Positions 40,751 through 50,013 are shown, numbered from the stretch's first letter. The stretch: 64,000 nt of DNA from Nocardioides sp. S-1144 (GCF_005954645.2 NZ_CP040695.2:3658001-3722000); one strand, 5' to 3'. The notes: a model not told the origin generated them from the sequence alone. Program-made: numbers and translations.

Positions 40751-42502
40751 TCAGTAGCGCGGCGCGACCTCGCCGTAGACCTTCTGGCCCCACCCGGAGC
40801 GGACCGGGTCCAGGAAGTACGGCGGCGGGGAGTACCGGAGCCGGCTGTCGTAGTTGTAGTCCTTGAGGTATCCGGTGCCTCCGGAGCCCGTGGTGCCGAC
40901 CGGTCCACGGAAGCGCTGGGCCAGGGAGCCGTAGATCCGCAGGCTGCCCAGCATGGTCCCGTAGTTGTAGGCCTGCACCCCGAAGCTGTGCTGGAGGGTC
41001 AGCACCGCCGCGTGGAGGCTCACGTTCGTCAGGACGGCACGGTCGTTGTTGCGCCTGATGTTGACGTAGCCGTAGGTGGTGCAGCCGTACCGGTTGGAGG
41101 CGGTGCACTGCCGCTCGACCGGGTGGTAGATCTTCACCGAGTTCTCCGCGATCAGCCCGAGCGCGTCGACCCCGTTCTCGCCGCCCTGGTAGGTGGTGTC
41201 CCCGGTGACGACGATGTTGTTGTCGGCCACCATGGTCACCCGCCCCTTGACCACGCCCTCGAGGTAGAGGTTGCCGTTTCGGCAGTCGTTCTCGGTCAGG
41301 GCGGTGTTGTAGTCGCCGGCCACGGGGAGACCGTCACCGATCGCGCCCGTCGCGCAGGCGCCGGAGGCCGGTGTCGACTGTCCGGACGGCACGTTCTGGA
41401 CCAGGATCACCTTGTTGTGCGGCACGCTGATGGAGGCACCGCCGGCGCTCTGCAGCGCGGTCGCCGTCCCACAGCCCGCGGTGTTCTGGAGTGCGGGTCC
41501 TCCGGTCCTCCCGGACCACTTGCTCCACACCCGCATCGTGCCGTCGGCGTTCGCGACGATCCGCGTGGGTCCGGTGTACAGACAGCCGAGGCGGTCGTCG
41601 GGCACCTTGGTCCTGGTCACGTACTGGCGCATGTCGCCGATGCTGGTCGGGAGCTCGATCTCGGCGCGGTAGCCGATGCCCTTGGTGAAGGTCGGGTTGG
41701 CGCCGCTGCCGGCCCGGTAGCACGCGGTGGGCGAGGTCGCGCCCCGACAGGTCGGGTACGACGTCGTCGTGGTGCCGTTGAAGCGTGGCGTCCCCTGGAC
41801 GAGGATCGCGTCGTTGCTGTGCATCGGCCCGTTGATCCGGTCGCCGGTGATGAAGTTGATGTCGTTGCAGTACGACGTGCTGCGCCTGGGGTTGCCCCAG
41901 AAGTAGCGCGTGCACTGGGTCGCCGCGGTGGCGAGGTCGGAGTAGATCGCCTCGTTGCCCGGGTCGGTGGTCTCGTAGACGGTGTAGTAGAGGAACTCCC
42001 CGAACCCGCCGCGGCGCAGCACCACCTGGGTGGTGCGGGTGATCTCGCCGACCCGTCCGGTCGCGCGGACCAGGATGGTCCCGTCGATGGGGGTCTCGCT
42101 GACGTCGACGTCGTAGTGGAACGTGCCGGCCGGGGCCCTGCCGCTGGCCGACCGCTTGCTGACCACCGCGCGCCAGCCCAGCGGCGTGGAGGCGTTCCAG
42201 CCGCACGACGACTTCGTCTTCGTCACCGCGGGGTCCCCCTGCAGTGCGATGTTGCTGCAGTCGGCGGTCTGCCAGTAGTTGTCGTCCTTGTTCAGCCGGG
42301 CCAGGTAGTCGTCGACGCCGGCCTCCGCAGCGGCCAGGGCGAGGTTCCAGTCGGCCTGCCGGTCGGTGAACTTCACCCCGTGGACGGCGTGGTTGAGGCC
42401 GACGGTGACCAGGGCGATCACGATGGTCATCGTGACCATGACGACGAGGAGCGCGGAGCCGCGGTCCCGCGGCGCGGGGTCCGGCGTGGTGAGGGTCTCC
42501 AT
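40751..42502 (-). CDS. PilX-like pilus accessory protein
   Basis: 583 residues. The N-terminus has RDRGSALLVVMVTMTIVIALV, a pilin-like membrane helix without Glu5, as in PilX. It continues with WNLALAAAEAGVDDYLARLN, typical of PilX-type proteins. The large remainder is predicted extracellular and rich in Thr, Gly, Asn and Tyr with many Cys pairs; its last third contains beta-helix-like runs (VVKGRVTMVADNNIVVTGDT). It may sit at the pilus tip or act as adhesin; this is inference. The ATG is two bases after the stop of the pilW-like gene. Confidence 0.85.
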   Translation of the reverse strand: METLTTPDPAPRDRGSALLVVMVTMTIVIALVTVGLNHAVHGVKFTDRQADWNLALAAAEAGVDDYLARLNKDDNYWQTADCSNIALQGDPAVTKTKSSCGWNASTPLGWRAVVSKRSASGRAPAGTFHYDVDVSETPIDGTILVRATGRVGEITRTTQVVLRRGGFGEFLYYTVYETTDPGNEAIYSDLATAATQCTRYFWGNPRRSTSYCNDINFITGDRINGPMHSNDAILVQGTPRFNGTTTTSYPTCRGATSPTACYRAGSGANPTFTKGIGYRAEIELPTSIGDMRQYVTRTKVPDDRLGCLYTGPTRIVANADGTMRVWSKWSGRTGGPALQNTAGCGTATALQSAGGASISVPHNKVILVQNVPSGQSTPASGACATGAIGDGLPVAGDYNTALTENDCRNGNLYLEGVVKGRVTMVADNNIVVTGDTTYQGGENGVDALGLIAENSVKIYHPVERQCTASNRYGCTTYGYVNIRRNNDRAVLTNVSLHAAVLTLQHSFGVQAYNYGTMLGSLRIYGSLAQRFRGPVGTTGSGGTGYLKDYNYDSRLRYSPPPYFLDPVRSGWGQKVYGEVAPRY

Positions 42503-42504
42503 GA

Positions 42505-43242
42505 CTACTCCGTGGTGTCGCTGACGTTGATCTCGACGTTGGGCAGCCGGACCCGCTGGACGGCGGTCAACGGGCCCCAGCGGTCCTGGCCCGGTCGGGC
42601 CTGGGCGCTGAGGACGACGTCGACGCTGGAGATCCTGGCCTTCTGCGTGGCGGAGAGGGTGGTGGCGGTCATCCGCAACCCGTCGGTGTCGTAGTAGCTG
42701 AAGACCGGGGCCGTGGGCCAGACGAGCGTCCGCGCGAGCACCCGCTTCTGGACGCGGCACCCGCTGACGGCGGGGTTGCAGAACGTGTAGGTGTTGTTGG
42801 GGCCCGCGGTCGGGTCGATCGTGCGCTGCTCGAGGACCGCGGTCCCGGCCCGCCTCGGGTCCTGGAGGACCACGAGGGTCACCAGGCTCGGGCCGATCGA
42901 CGAGCGCCCCAGGTTGGCGTGGAAGGTGATCTCGGTCGTGGTCGCCTTGATCACCGCGCTCTCCTCGCACGTGGGGCAGGTCGACTCGTCGAGCTGCTTG
43001 GGGAGCACCGCGGTGCGCAGCACCTTGCTCGTCGAGCTCATGCCGAGCTCGGTCTGGGTGGCGTTGTCGACCCGGTTCTGCATCTGCCCGACGGTCCGGA
43101 TGGCCAGCACGGCGGTGGAGCCCAGGGCCACCATGACCAGGGTGAAGATCCCGATCGCCACCATCATCTCGGCCAGCCCCATCCCTGCGTCCCGGGGCCG
43201 CGGGGACTCGGCCTCCTCGGACGGGCGGACCGACGGCGTCAC
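42505..43242 (-). CDS. Minor pilin, PilW/PulJ-like
   Basis: 245 residues. Class III-like prepilin signal ending DAG before MGLAEMMVAIGIFTLVMVAL, with Glu at mature position 5. The exported part has Cys in TCPTCEES and FCNPAVSGCRV and a C-terminal beta region. GTG start overlapping the stop of the upstream minor pilin gene (GTGA). It probably forms part of the priming complex that starts pilus assembly. Confidence 0.88.
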   Translation of the reverse strand: MTPSVRPSEEAESPRPRDAGMGLAEMMVAIGIFTLVMVALGSTAVLAIRTVGQMQNRVDNATQTELGMSSTSKVLRTAVLPKQLDESTCPTCEESAVIKATTTEITFHANLGRSSIGPSLVTLVVLQDPRRAGTAVLEQRTIDPTAGPNNTYTFCNPAVSGCRVQKRVLARTLVWPTAPVFSYYDTDGLRMTATTLSATQKARISSVDVVLSAQARPGQDRWGPLTAVQRVRLPNVEINVSDTTE

Positions 43243-44672
43243 AGGACCACCGCCTGGACCGGGGCTTCCTTGGTGACCAGGATGACGGTGGTGGTGCCGG
43301 CACCGCCGGCGCGCTGGACCCGCCAGAGCCCGATCGGGAGGCTCGTCCTCATGGTGGCCCCCAGGGTCACGCTGCCCACCGGGATCAGGGTGATCGTCGC
43401 GCCACCCGGGCACGCGACCCCGGCGCCGGCGGTGGTCACCGAGGACAGCGGCACGGCCTCGACGGCTCGCAGCGAGGTGAGCGGGGGGAGCCGGACCGTG
43501 ATCGGCTGCAGGGTGGTGATCGTCCTCGACACGCTCCCCGGCTCGACGCCGACCGGCTGGTCACGGCCGGGGGTCTCGTAGCCGGTCCAGGCGGGGTCGT
43601 TCGGCGCGCAGCTGCCCACCCACGACTGGTAGCCGGAGGGGTAGGGCCACAGGTTGTTGAGGCGCCGGACCTCCGCGTCCCGCTGCTCCCCCTTGCCCTC
43701 CCCGTCGTCGTCGCGGAACTCGCAGTGCTCCCTCGACCGCGTGGCGGTCGAGGCGAAGGCCTTGGCCCCGGCCGGCAGCAGGCTCGGGTGACCCAGGCTG
43801 ATCGGGGTCGAGGCGAAGCTGGTCGGCAGGGGGTAGCCGTCGGGCGGCGGACACACCCCGATCTCCATCGACGCCGCCTTGTCGTAGAAGAAGCTCCCCT
43901 TCCAGAGCATCCCGGTCTGGACGTTGGCCGTCAGCGTGGGCGCTGCCTCGCCCTGCTGGCTCACGAAGCCCGCCGCCGTCGCCCTGACCTCGTACGAGCC
44001 GGGCAGCTGGTTGAGCAGGAGGGCGCAGCCGTCCTCGCTGGTGACCACCGAGCCGGTCGTGGCGCCGCTGGTCGTGGACCTCGCGGTCACGGTGACGCCG
44101 GCCCGCGGCAGCCCCAGGGCGTCGATCACCTTGACCCCGATGTGCCCCGCGCCGGCGATGTAGCTGCCCTTCGGCGGGGTCATGATGGTGTCCATCACCA
44201 CGGGCTCGCGGCCACCCATGCCGTCCCAGGTGACCTCGACGTGCACCGACTTGAAGGCGAAGTTGCCGTTGTCCTGGTCGCAGGTCGAGGCGTACGCCTT
44301 GTCGAGCTGCTGGTCGTCGACCGTGGTGACGACCGTGTACGGGATCCCGTCCACGACCAGGGGCTGGCCCACCGTGCCGCCGGGCAGCGGGTTCTTGTTC
44401 CGGCCCTCGGCGACCCGCTCCGGACCGCGGGTCTGGCTGGCGAACACCTCGCGCGTGATCTCGAGCTCGCGGGCGGCGAGGTTGCCGGCCACGGTGCGGC
44501 GTCCGTCGTCGTTCGACACGTCGATCATCGAGGTGACCACGACCAGCACGGCGCTGCTGAGAACGCCGAACAGGGCGACCGCGACGATGACCTCGATGAG
44601 GGTCATGCCGCGGTCACGGTGCGGCGAGGCCCCCGGGCAGGAGGGCGCGCGCCGGTGGGGCGTCTGGAGCAT
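43239..44672 (-). CDS. Minor pilin, PilV/PulI-like, with a carboxypeptidase-regulatory-like domain
   Basis: 477 residues. Prepilin site RDRG before MTLIEVIVAVALFGVLSSAV (Glu5 present). A middle domain (IGVKVIDALGLPRAGVTVTA to LPGSYEVRATAAGF) is a CarboxypepD_reg/PEGA-like beta sandwich often seen in adhesins. The rest is Cys- and Pro-containing and unlike pilin. The ATG lacks a ribosome site, but a WhiG-type promoter ends seven bases upstream, so the operon mRNA is probably leaderless. First of three overlapping or adjacent pilin-like genes. Confidence 0.88.
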   Translation of the reverse strand: MLQTPHRRAPSCPGASPHRDRGMTLIEVIVAVALFGVLSSAVLVVVTSMIDVSNDDGRRTVAGNLAARELEITREVFASQTRGPERVAEGRNKNPLPGGTVGQPLVVDGIPYTVVTTVDDQQLDKAYASTCDQDNGNFAFKSVHVEVTWDGMGGREPVVMDTIMTPPKGSYIAGAGHIGVKVIDALGLPRAGVTVTARSTTSGATTGSVVTSEDGCALLLNQLPGSYEVRATAAGFVSQQGEAAPTLTANVQTGMLWKGSFFYDKAASMEIGVCPPPDGYPLPTSFASTPISLGHPSLLPAGAKAFASTATRSREHCEFRDDDGEGKGEQRDAEVRRLNNLWPYPSGYQSWVGSCAPNDPAWTGYETPGRDQPVGVEPGSVSRTITTLQPITVRLPPLTSLRAVEAVPLSSVTTAGAGVACPGGATITLIPVGSVTLGATMRTSLPIGLWRVQRAGGAGTTTVILVTKEAPVQAVVL

Positions 44673-44679
44673 GCCAGGA

Positions 44680-44707
44680 GCATCGGCCCCCCGGCGGCCG
44701 CGCTTGA
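44680..44707 (-). promoter_or_regulatory. WhiG-type promoter of the minor pilin operon
   Basis: TCAA, 16-base spacer, GCCGATGC on the minus strand, ending seven bases before the ATG. Transcription would begin at or next to the start codon. Confidence 0.65.
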
Positions 44708-44749
44708 GCCGACGTCCGCGTGGTCCGGACCACCTGCACCCCCGCACAT

Positions 44750-44785
44750 CGCGGAGACCTCGGAGATCTCGGAGATCGCGGAGGG
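44750..44785. repeat. Four 9-bp tandem repeats upstream of the secreted protein gene
   Basis: CGCGGAGAC, CTCGGAGAT, CTCGGAGAT and CGCGGAGGG in tandem, in the intergenic region between the divergent minor pilin and secreted protein genes. Could be a regulator-binding array. Confidence 0.6.
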
Positions 44786-44881
44786 CGCGGCCGTAACCCC
44801 CGGAATCTTCCGTCGTTAGATGCATCACACCGGCGTTGCCGTTCCAGCGTCGGTGACCCCCACTGGAAAGAGGAACAGTCG

Positions 44882-45727
44882 ATGTCTCGTCCCCACAAGA
44901 TCTTGTCGGTCTTCGTCGCCAGCTTCGCCGTCGCCCTCGGCACCGCCGCCGTGCCGGCCTCCCCCGCCGCCGCCGCGCCCGTCGCGGCCCCCGCCGTCGC
45001 CGCGGCCGACCCGGGCACGCTGGCCCGGGCCGCCGCCGGACCCTGCTCGGTCCAGGACCGTCGCTACGGCAAGGCCCAGGTCCGCGTGACCAAGGCCCGC
45101 AAGCACAAGAAGGTCACGACCCGGAAGCTGCGCCAGGCCAAGCGGGTCGACCAGCGGCGCGACACCCGCACCTCGCAGAAGCGCCTGAACCAGGCCCGCA
45201 AGGCCAACCGCAAGGCCATCCGCAACCTGCGGGCCCAGCGCGCCAACCGGGCCGACGCCCGCCAGGCGGCCGAGCGGTGCCACCGCAACAACAACACCAC
45301 GCCCCCGATGACGCCCGGGCAGGCGGCGGCGTTCCAGCAGATCCTCGACGCCCTGGCCGCCGCCGGCCTGGACGCCGCCCAGCTGCAGGCCATCACCGAC
45401 CAGATCGCCGAGGCCCTCGCCGGCGGTGGCGGGCTCACCCCCGAGCAGCTCGCCGCAGCCCTCCAGCCCGTCGTCGACGCGCTCACCGCGGCCGGCCTGC
45501 CGGCCGACCAGCTCTCCGAGGTCCTGCAGCAGGTCCTCGACGCGCTGTCCGCCGGCAACCTGCCGAGCGACCCCGACGGGCTGATCGACCTCATCGTCGA
45601 CGCCGTCCAGGACGCCCTGGCCGGGACGCCGCTCGAGGAGCTCAACCCGATCCTCGAGCAGGTCCAGGACGGGCTCGACGACCTCCTCGGTGGACTCCTG
45701 GGCGGGCTCCCGCTTCCCCGTTCCTGA
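44882..45727 (+). CDS. Secreted basic coiled-coil protein with amphipathic helical repeats
   Basis: 281 residues. Sec signal peptide (ILSVFVASFAVALGTAAVPA). The mature N-terminal part (residues about 55-140) is a very basic helical region (Lys/Arg/Ala/Asn) bracketed by two Cys (GPCSVQDR and AERCHRN), suggesting a disulfide-closed helical hairpin. The C-terminal part has three repeats of the type DALAAAGLDAAQLQAITDQI and DALTAAGLPADQLSEVLQQV. Function unknown. AGAGGA precedes the ATG, and a small hairpin (TTCCAG/CTGGAA) lies in the leader. It sits inside the pilus locus on the opposite strand, so a cell-surface role linked to pili is possible. Confidence 0.8.
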   Translation: MSRPHKILSVFVASFAVALGTAAVPASPAAAAPVAAPAVAAADPGTLARAAAGPCSVQDRRYGKAQVRVTKARKHKKVTTRKLRQAKRVDQRRDTRTSQKRLNQARKANRKAIRNLRAQRANRADARQAAERCHRNNNTTPPMTPGQAAAFQQILDALAAAGLDAAQLQAITDQIAEALAGGGGLTPEQLAAALQPVVDALTAAGLPADQLSEVLQQVLDALSAGNLPSDPDGLIDLIVDAVQDALAGTPLEELNPILEQVQDGLDDLLGGLLGGLPLPRS

Positions 45728-45743
45728 CCTCCACGGTCAGGCC

Positions 45744-45787
45744 GACGACGGCCCTGTCGCCCTCTTCCGGGCGGCAGGGCCGTCGTC
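45744..45787. terminator. Bidirectional terminator between the secreted protein gene and pilC
   Basis: Stem GACGACGGCCCTG with CGCCC/GGGCG continuation and a 6-base loop, located between convergent stops. Serves both genes. Confidence 0.85.
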
Positions 45788-45808
45788 ATGTCCGGATGCG
45801 GCCCCGGC

Positions 45809-47026
45809 TCACTCGATCAGGTCGAAGATCGTGAAGATCGGCATGTAGAGGGCGATGATCATGCCGCCCACGATGACCCCGAGGAACGCGATCATCAGCG
45901 GCTCGATCAGCGAGGTGAGGGCCTCGGTGGTGCTCTCGACCTCCTCGTCGTAGAACTGGGCGATCTTGCGGAGCATCGAGTCCACGGCCCCGGTCTCCTC
46001 GCCCGAGGCGATCATCTGCACGACCATCGGCGGGAAGACGTCGTGCTTGGCCAGCGGTCCGGAGATCGAGTCGCCGGACGACACCGACACCCGCACGTCC
46101 TCGAGCGCGCGGGTGATCACGACCGACCCGGTCGTCTCGCCGACGATGTCGAGCGCGGAGAGGATCGGGACGCCGGCGGCCAGGAGGGTCGAGAGGTTGC
46201 GCGCGAACCGGGTCAGCGCGATCTTCCGGAACAGGCTGCCGAACACCGGCAGCTTGAGCTTCAGGGGGTCGACGACGTTGCGCACCTTCGGGCTGGTGCC
46301 GTGCTTGCGCCACCACAGCGTGAAGCCGACGCCGGAGACGACCAGCGCGGGGACGATGTAGCCCATCAGCCCGGACAGGAAGACCAGGAACCGGGTCGGC
46401 AGCGGGAGGGTGCCGCCGAGGTCCTCGAACATGCCCTCGAAGATCGGCACGATGAACAGCAGCATGCCGAGGCACATCAGGATCGCCATCACGAACACGA
46501 CGACCGGGTAGGTCATCGCGGCCTTGATCTTCGAGCGCAGCTTCACCTCGGCCTCGAACGAGTCGGCCAGCTCGCGCATCGCGACGTCGAGGAAGCCGCC
46601 GGCCTCGCCGGCCTTCGTCATGCTGATCATGAACGGCGGGAAGGTGTGGTGCTCGTCGTTGGCGAACGCGCTGGACAGGCTGTGCCCGCCCTCGACGTCG
46701 GTCTTGACCTTCGAGAGGACCTCGCGCAACGAGGGGTTCTCCACCTGCTCGGCCAGGATCGAGAGGGCCCGGAGCAGCGTGAGACCGGCGTCGATCATGG
46801 TGGCCAGCTGGCGGGCGAAGACCGCGAGGTCCTTCATCTTCACGCGCTTGCGGCCGAGGCTGAGCTCCTTCTGGAGCCCGGTCCCGGCCTCCTTGACCTC
46901 GAGCGGGATGTAGCCCATCGCCATCAGCTTCTCGGCGACGGCGCTCTGCGTCTCCGCCTTGACCCGGCCCTCGCGGAAGCGACCGTCGGCGTCGCGGACC
47001 TTGTAGTCGTACTGGCCGACGCTCAC
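45809..47026 (-). CDS. pilC: Type IV pilus inner-membrane platform protein PilC
   Basis: 405 residues of the GspF/PilC family. Two cytoplasmic T2SSF domains (LAVFARQLATMIDAGLTLLR and IALTRFARNLSTLLAAGVPI) are each followed by membrane helices (VVVFVMAILMCLGMLLFIVP, and the C-terminal LMIAFLGVIVGGMIIALYMP). GEAGGFLD and GEETGAVDSML are family motifs. It connects the PilB and PilT motors to the growing pilus. The GTG start overlaps the pilT stop (GTGA). Confidence 0.96.
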   Translation of the reverse strand: MSVGQYDYKVRDADGRFREGRVKAETQSAVAEKLMAMGYIPLEVKEAGTGLQKELSLGRKRVKMKDLAVFARQLATMIDAGLTLLRALSILAEQVENPSLREVLSKVKTDVEGGHSLSSAFANDEHHTFPPFMISMTKAGEAGGFLDVAMRELADSFEAEVKLRSKIKAAMTYPVVVFVMAILMCLGMLLFIVPIFEGMFEDLGGTLPLPTRFLVFLSGLMGYIVPALVVSGVGFTLWWRKHGTSPKVRNVVDPLKLKLPVFGSLFRKIALTRFARNLSTLLAAGVPILSALDIVGETTGSVVITRALEDVRVSVSSGDSISGPLAKHDVFPPMVVQMIASGEETGAVDSMLRKIAQFYDEEVESTTEALTSLIEPLMIAFLGVIVGGMIIALYMPIFTIFDLIE

Positions 47027-48252
47027 GTGCCGACCCCGGGCGTCGAGGCGACCCGCCACGGGTCGGACGGGTCGGGGCGGCTGGTCCCGAAGCTGGACGG
47101 CGACTGCGTCGCCGCGAGGGAGGCGGCCTCGGTCGCGGCCCGGCTGCCACCGCCGAGCAGGGTGATGAAGTCGCCGATGTTGGAGCAGTACTCCAGGCCG
47201 GTGTCCTGGCTGATCCGGCCGGACTTCACGTGCTCGGCGAGGTGGGCGTTGAGGGTCTGCATGCCCTGGCGTCCGCCGGCCTGGAGGGCGCCGGGGATCT
47301 GCTGCAGCTTGTCGTCGCGGATCATCGCCCGGATGCCCTCGGTGCACATCATCACCTCGACCGCCGGCACCCGCCCGCGGCCGTCGACCGACGGCACCAG
47401 GCTCTGGCACACGACGGCCTGCAGGGTCGCGGCGAGCTGGGTGCGGACCTGCTGCTGCTGGTTGGCCGGGAAGACGTCGACGACGCGGGAGACGGTGTCC
47501 TGGGCGCTCTGGGTGTGCAGGGTGGCGAAGACCAGGTGGCCGGTCTCGGCGGCGCTGATCGCGACCGAGATGGTGTCGAGGTCGCGCAGCTCGCCGACCA
47601 GGATGACGTCCGGGTCCTGGCGCAGCACGTGCTTGAGCGCACTGCGGAAGTCGTGGGTGTCCACCCCGACCTCGCGCTGGTTGACCAGGCAGCCGTGGTG
47701 CTGGTGGAGGAACTCGATCGGGTCCTCGATGGTCATGATGTGACCGCGCCGGGTGCGGTTGACCTGGTCGATGATCGCGGCCAGCGTGGTCGACTTGCCG
47801 GACCCGGTCGGACCGGTGACCAGCACCAGGCCGCGCTTGAGGTTGGCCATCGTGCCGAGCACCGGCGGCATCCCGAGGTCCTCGAGCCGCTTGATCTCCC
47901 ACGGGATCATCCGCAGGACCGCCCCGACGGAGTCGCGCTGCCAGAAGACGTTCACGCGGAACCGGCCCACGCCGTGCGCGGAGTGCGCGAAGTCGAGCTC
48001 GCGCTCCTCCTCGAGCACCTTGCGCTGGGCCTCGGTGAGGATGGCGTAGATGCTCTCCCGGAGCTGGCGCGACTCCAGCGGCTGCTGGTCGGGCACCGGC
48101 ACCATCGAGCCGCGGATCCGCATCGTCGGCGGCGCGCCGACCGTCAGGTGCAGGTCGGAGGCGCCGGCGCGGGCGGCGTGGGCGAGCAGCTGGTCGAGGT
48201 CGACCGGCGCGACGGCGCCCGGGGCGCCGCCGTGCGGCTCACCCCACGACAC
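47023..48252 (-). CDS. pilT: Pilus retraction ATPase PilT
   Basis: 409 residues. An N-terminal PAS-like domain (GASDLHLTVGAPPTMRIRG) precedes the ATPase core. Core motifs are Walker A VTGPTGSGKSTTLAAIIDQV, the Asp box TIEDPIEF, Walker B DPDVILVGELRDLDTI and the His box ETGHLVFATLHTQSA. It lacks the zinc Cys motif of PilB. It depolymerises the pilus for twitching. GTG start overlaps the end of pilB by 14 bases; the order is pilB-pilT-pilC. Confidence 0.95.
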   Translation of the reverse strand: MSWGEPHGGAPGAVAPVDLDQLLAHAARAGASDLHLTVGAPPTMRIRGSMVPVPDQQPLESRQLRESIYAILTEAQRKVLEEERELDFAHSAHGVGRFRVNVFWQRDSVGAVLRMIPWEIKRLEDLGMPPVLGTMANLKRGLVLVTGPTGSGKSTTLAAIIDQVNRTRRGHIMTIEDPIEFLHQHHGCLVNQREVGVDTHDFRSALKHVLRQDPDVILVGELRDLDTISVAISAAETGHLVFATLHTQSAQDTVSRVVDVFPANQQQQVRTQLAATLQAVVCQSLVPSVDGRGRVPAVEVMMCTEGIRAMIRDDKLQQIPGALQAGGRQGMQTLNAHLAEHVKSGRISQDTGLEYCSNIGDFITLLGGGSRAATEAASLAATQSPSSFGTSRPDPSDPWRVASTPGVGT

Positions 48253-49912
48253 GGAGCACCTCCTCGATGGTGGTCCGGCCCTGCAGGACCTTGAGGCATC
48301 CGTCCTCGCGCAACGTGGTCATCCCCTCCGTGCGGGCCTGACGCCCGATCTCCTCCGTCGAGGCCCGACGGACGGTCATGCGTTCGATCTCCTCGGTCAC
48401 CGGCATCACCTCGTGCAGCGCCATCCGGCCGCGGTAGCCGGTGCCTCCGCACGACGAGCAGCCGGCGGGGCGGTGCAGCGTGGTGACGCCGGGCGGGAGC
48501 ACCAGCCCCACCGAGGCCAGCTCGGCCGGGTCGGGCTCGTACTCGACGGCGCAGCGCTTGCACAGCGCCCGGCACAGCCGCTGGGCCACGATGCAGTCCA
48601 GCGAGGAGCTCACCAGGAACGGCTCGATCCCCATCTCCACCAGCCGGGTCAACGCGCTCGGGGCGTCGTTGGTGTGCAGCGTCGAGAGCACGAGGTGACC
48701 GGTGAGCGCGGCCTCGACGGCGATGTTGGCGGTCTCGTGGTCGCGGATCTCGCCGATCAGCACGATGTCGGGGTCCGAGCGCAGGATGCTGCGCAGCGCC
48801 GAGGCGAAGGTCAGCCCGGCCTTCGGGTTGGTCTGCACCTGGTTGATCCCCGCCAGCCGGTACTCCACGGGGTCCTCGACCGTGATCACGTTGACGTGCG
48901 GCTGGTTGAGGATGTTCAGCGTCGCGTAGAGCGTCGTCGACTTGCCCGACCCGGTCGGCCCGGTCACCAGGATCATCCCGTAGGGCTTGCTGTAGGAGGC
49001 CTTGAACCGCTGGTAGTTGTGCTCGCTGAAGCCGAGGTCGTCGAGGCTGAGCCGGGTGTTGGAGTTGTCGAGCACCCGCATCACGATCTTCTCGCCCCAC
49101 ACCGTCGGCAGGGTCGCGACGCGGAGGTCCATCGTCCGGGTGCCGTGGGTGACGGTGAGCCGGCCGTCCTGCGGGATCCGCCGCTCGGCGATGTTCATGT
49201 CGGCCATGATCTTGATCCGGCTGATGACGCCGTTGACGATCGAGCGGGGCGCCCGGTGGGCGTCGGTGAGGACGCCGTCGACGCGGTAGCGCACCCGGAG
49301 CTCACGCTCGGTCGGCTCGAGGTGGACGTCGGAGGCCCGGTCGCTGATCGCCTGGCTGATGAGCAGGTTCACGAACCGGACGACGGGCGCGTCCTCGGTG
49401 ACCTCGGTGAAGTTGTCGAGCTCCTCCGGCTCCTCGCCGACGTCGAGGTCGGAGCCGAGCGTCGCGAGCTCGCCCTCGGCCCGGTAGCTGCGGTTGATCT
49501 GGGCGTCGATCTCGGCGCGCCCGGCCAGCGCGAACACGACGCGGTGCCGCGTCAGGCGCGCGATGTCGTCCTTGAGGTCGAGGTCGTTCAGCGCCCGGAG
49601 CGGGACGGCGACGTGCAGCGCGCCGTCGCGCCGCGCGAAGGGGATGACCGACGAGCGGCGTGCGAAGTCCCCGGGCAGCAGCGACGCCGCCGTGGCGTCG
49701 ATCGGGAGGTCGGTCAGGTCGACGTACTCGAGCCCGGCGGTCTCGGCCGCCATGCGCATCAGGGAGGCCCGGTCGACGACGCCGCGGTCGACCAGCACCT
49801 CCACCACCGACTGGCCCGGCGCCACGGACGCCGACGCCAGCGCGACGTCGTCCGCCGTGACGAGCCCGGCCGCCAGCAGCGCCTCGATGGTGTCCCCGAT
49901 GGTCGTCAGCAC
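48239..49912 (-). CDS. pilB: Pilus extension ATPase PilB
   Basis: 557 residues. The N-terminal 150 residues form a GspE-N/MshEN-like region (SVVEVLVDRGVVDRASLMRM), in which the c-di-GMP-binding consensus residues are only partly kept. The ATPase core has Walker A LVTGPTGSGKSTTLYATLNI, TVEDPVEYR, Walker B DPDIVLIGEIRDHET and the His box TGHLVLSTLHTNDA. The zinc tetracysteine is CRALCKRC and CSSCGGTGY. It powers pilin addition. GTG 49912 has GGAG seven bases upstream. A WhiG-type promoter lies about 75 bases upstream. Confidence 0.95.
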   Translation of the reverse strand: MLTTIGDTIEALLAAGLVTADDVALASASVAPGQSVVEVLVDRGVVDRASLMRMAAETAGLEYVDLTDLPIDATAASLLPGDFARRSSVIPFARRDGALHVAVPLRALNDLDLKDDIARLTRHRVVFALAGRAEIDAQINRSYRAEGELATLGSDLDVGEEPEELDNFTEVTEDAPVVRFVNLLISQAISDRASDVHLEPTERELRVRYRVDGVLTDAHRAPRSIVNGVISRIKIMADMNIAERRIPQDGRLTVTHGTRTMDLRVATLPTVWGEKIVMRVLDNSNTRLSLDDLGFSEHNYQRFKASYSKPYGMILVTGPTGSGKSTTLYATLNILNQPHVNVITVEDPVEYRLAGINQVQTNPKAGLTFASALRSILRSDPDIVLIGEIRDHETANIAVEAALTGHLVLSTLHTNDAPSALTRLVEMGIEPFLVSSSLDCIVAQRLCRALCKRCAVEYEPDPAELASVGLVLPPGVTTLHRPAGCSSCGGTGYRGRMALHEVMPVTEEIERMTVRRASTEEIGRQARTEGMTTLREDGCLKVLQGRTTIEEVLRVVG

Positions 49913-49985
49913 GTCGGTCTCCGTTCCTGGTCCGCAGAAGAGGTCCGCGTGGCCGGGTGGGGGGGAACCCGGCCACGCAGAGTGA

Positions 49986-50013
49986 GTCTCGGCAGCCGGC
50001 GACGGCGACTTGA
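49986..50013 (-). promoter_or_regulatory. WhiG-type promoter of pilB-pilT-pilC
   Basis: TCAA, 16-base spacer, GCCGAGAC on the minus strand, between the RsiG-like gene and pilB. Confidence 0.6.
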
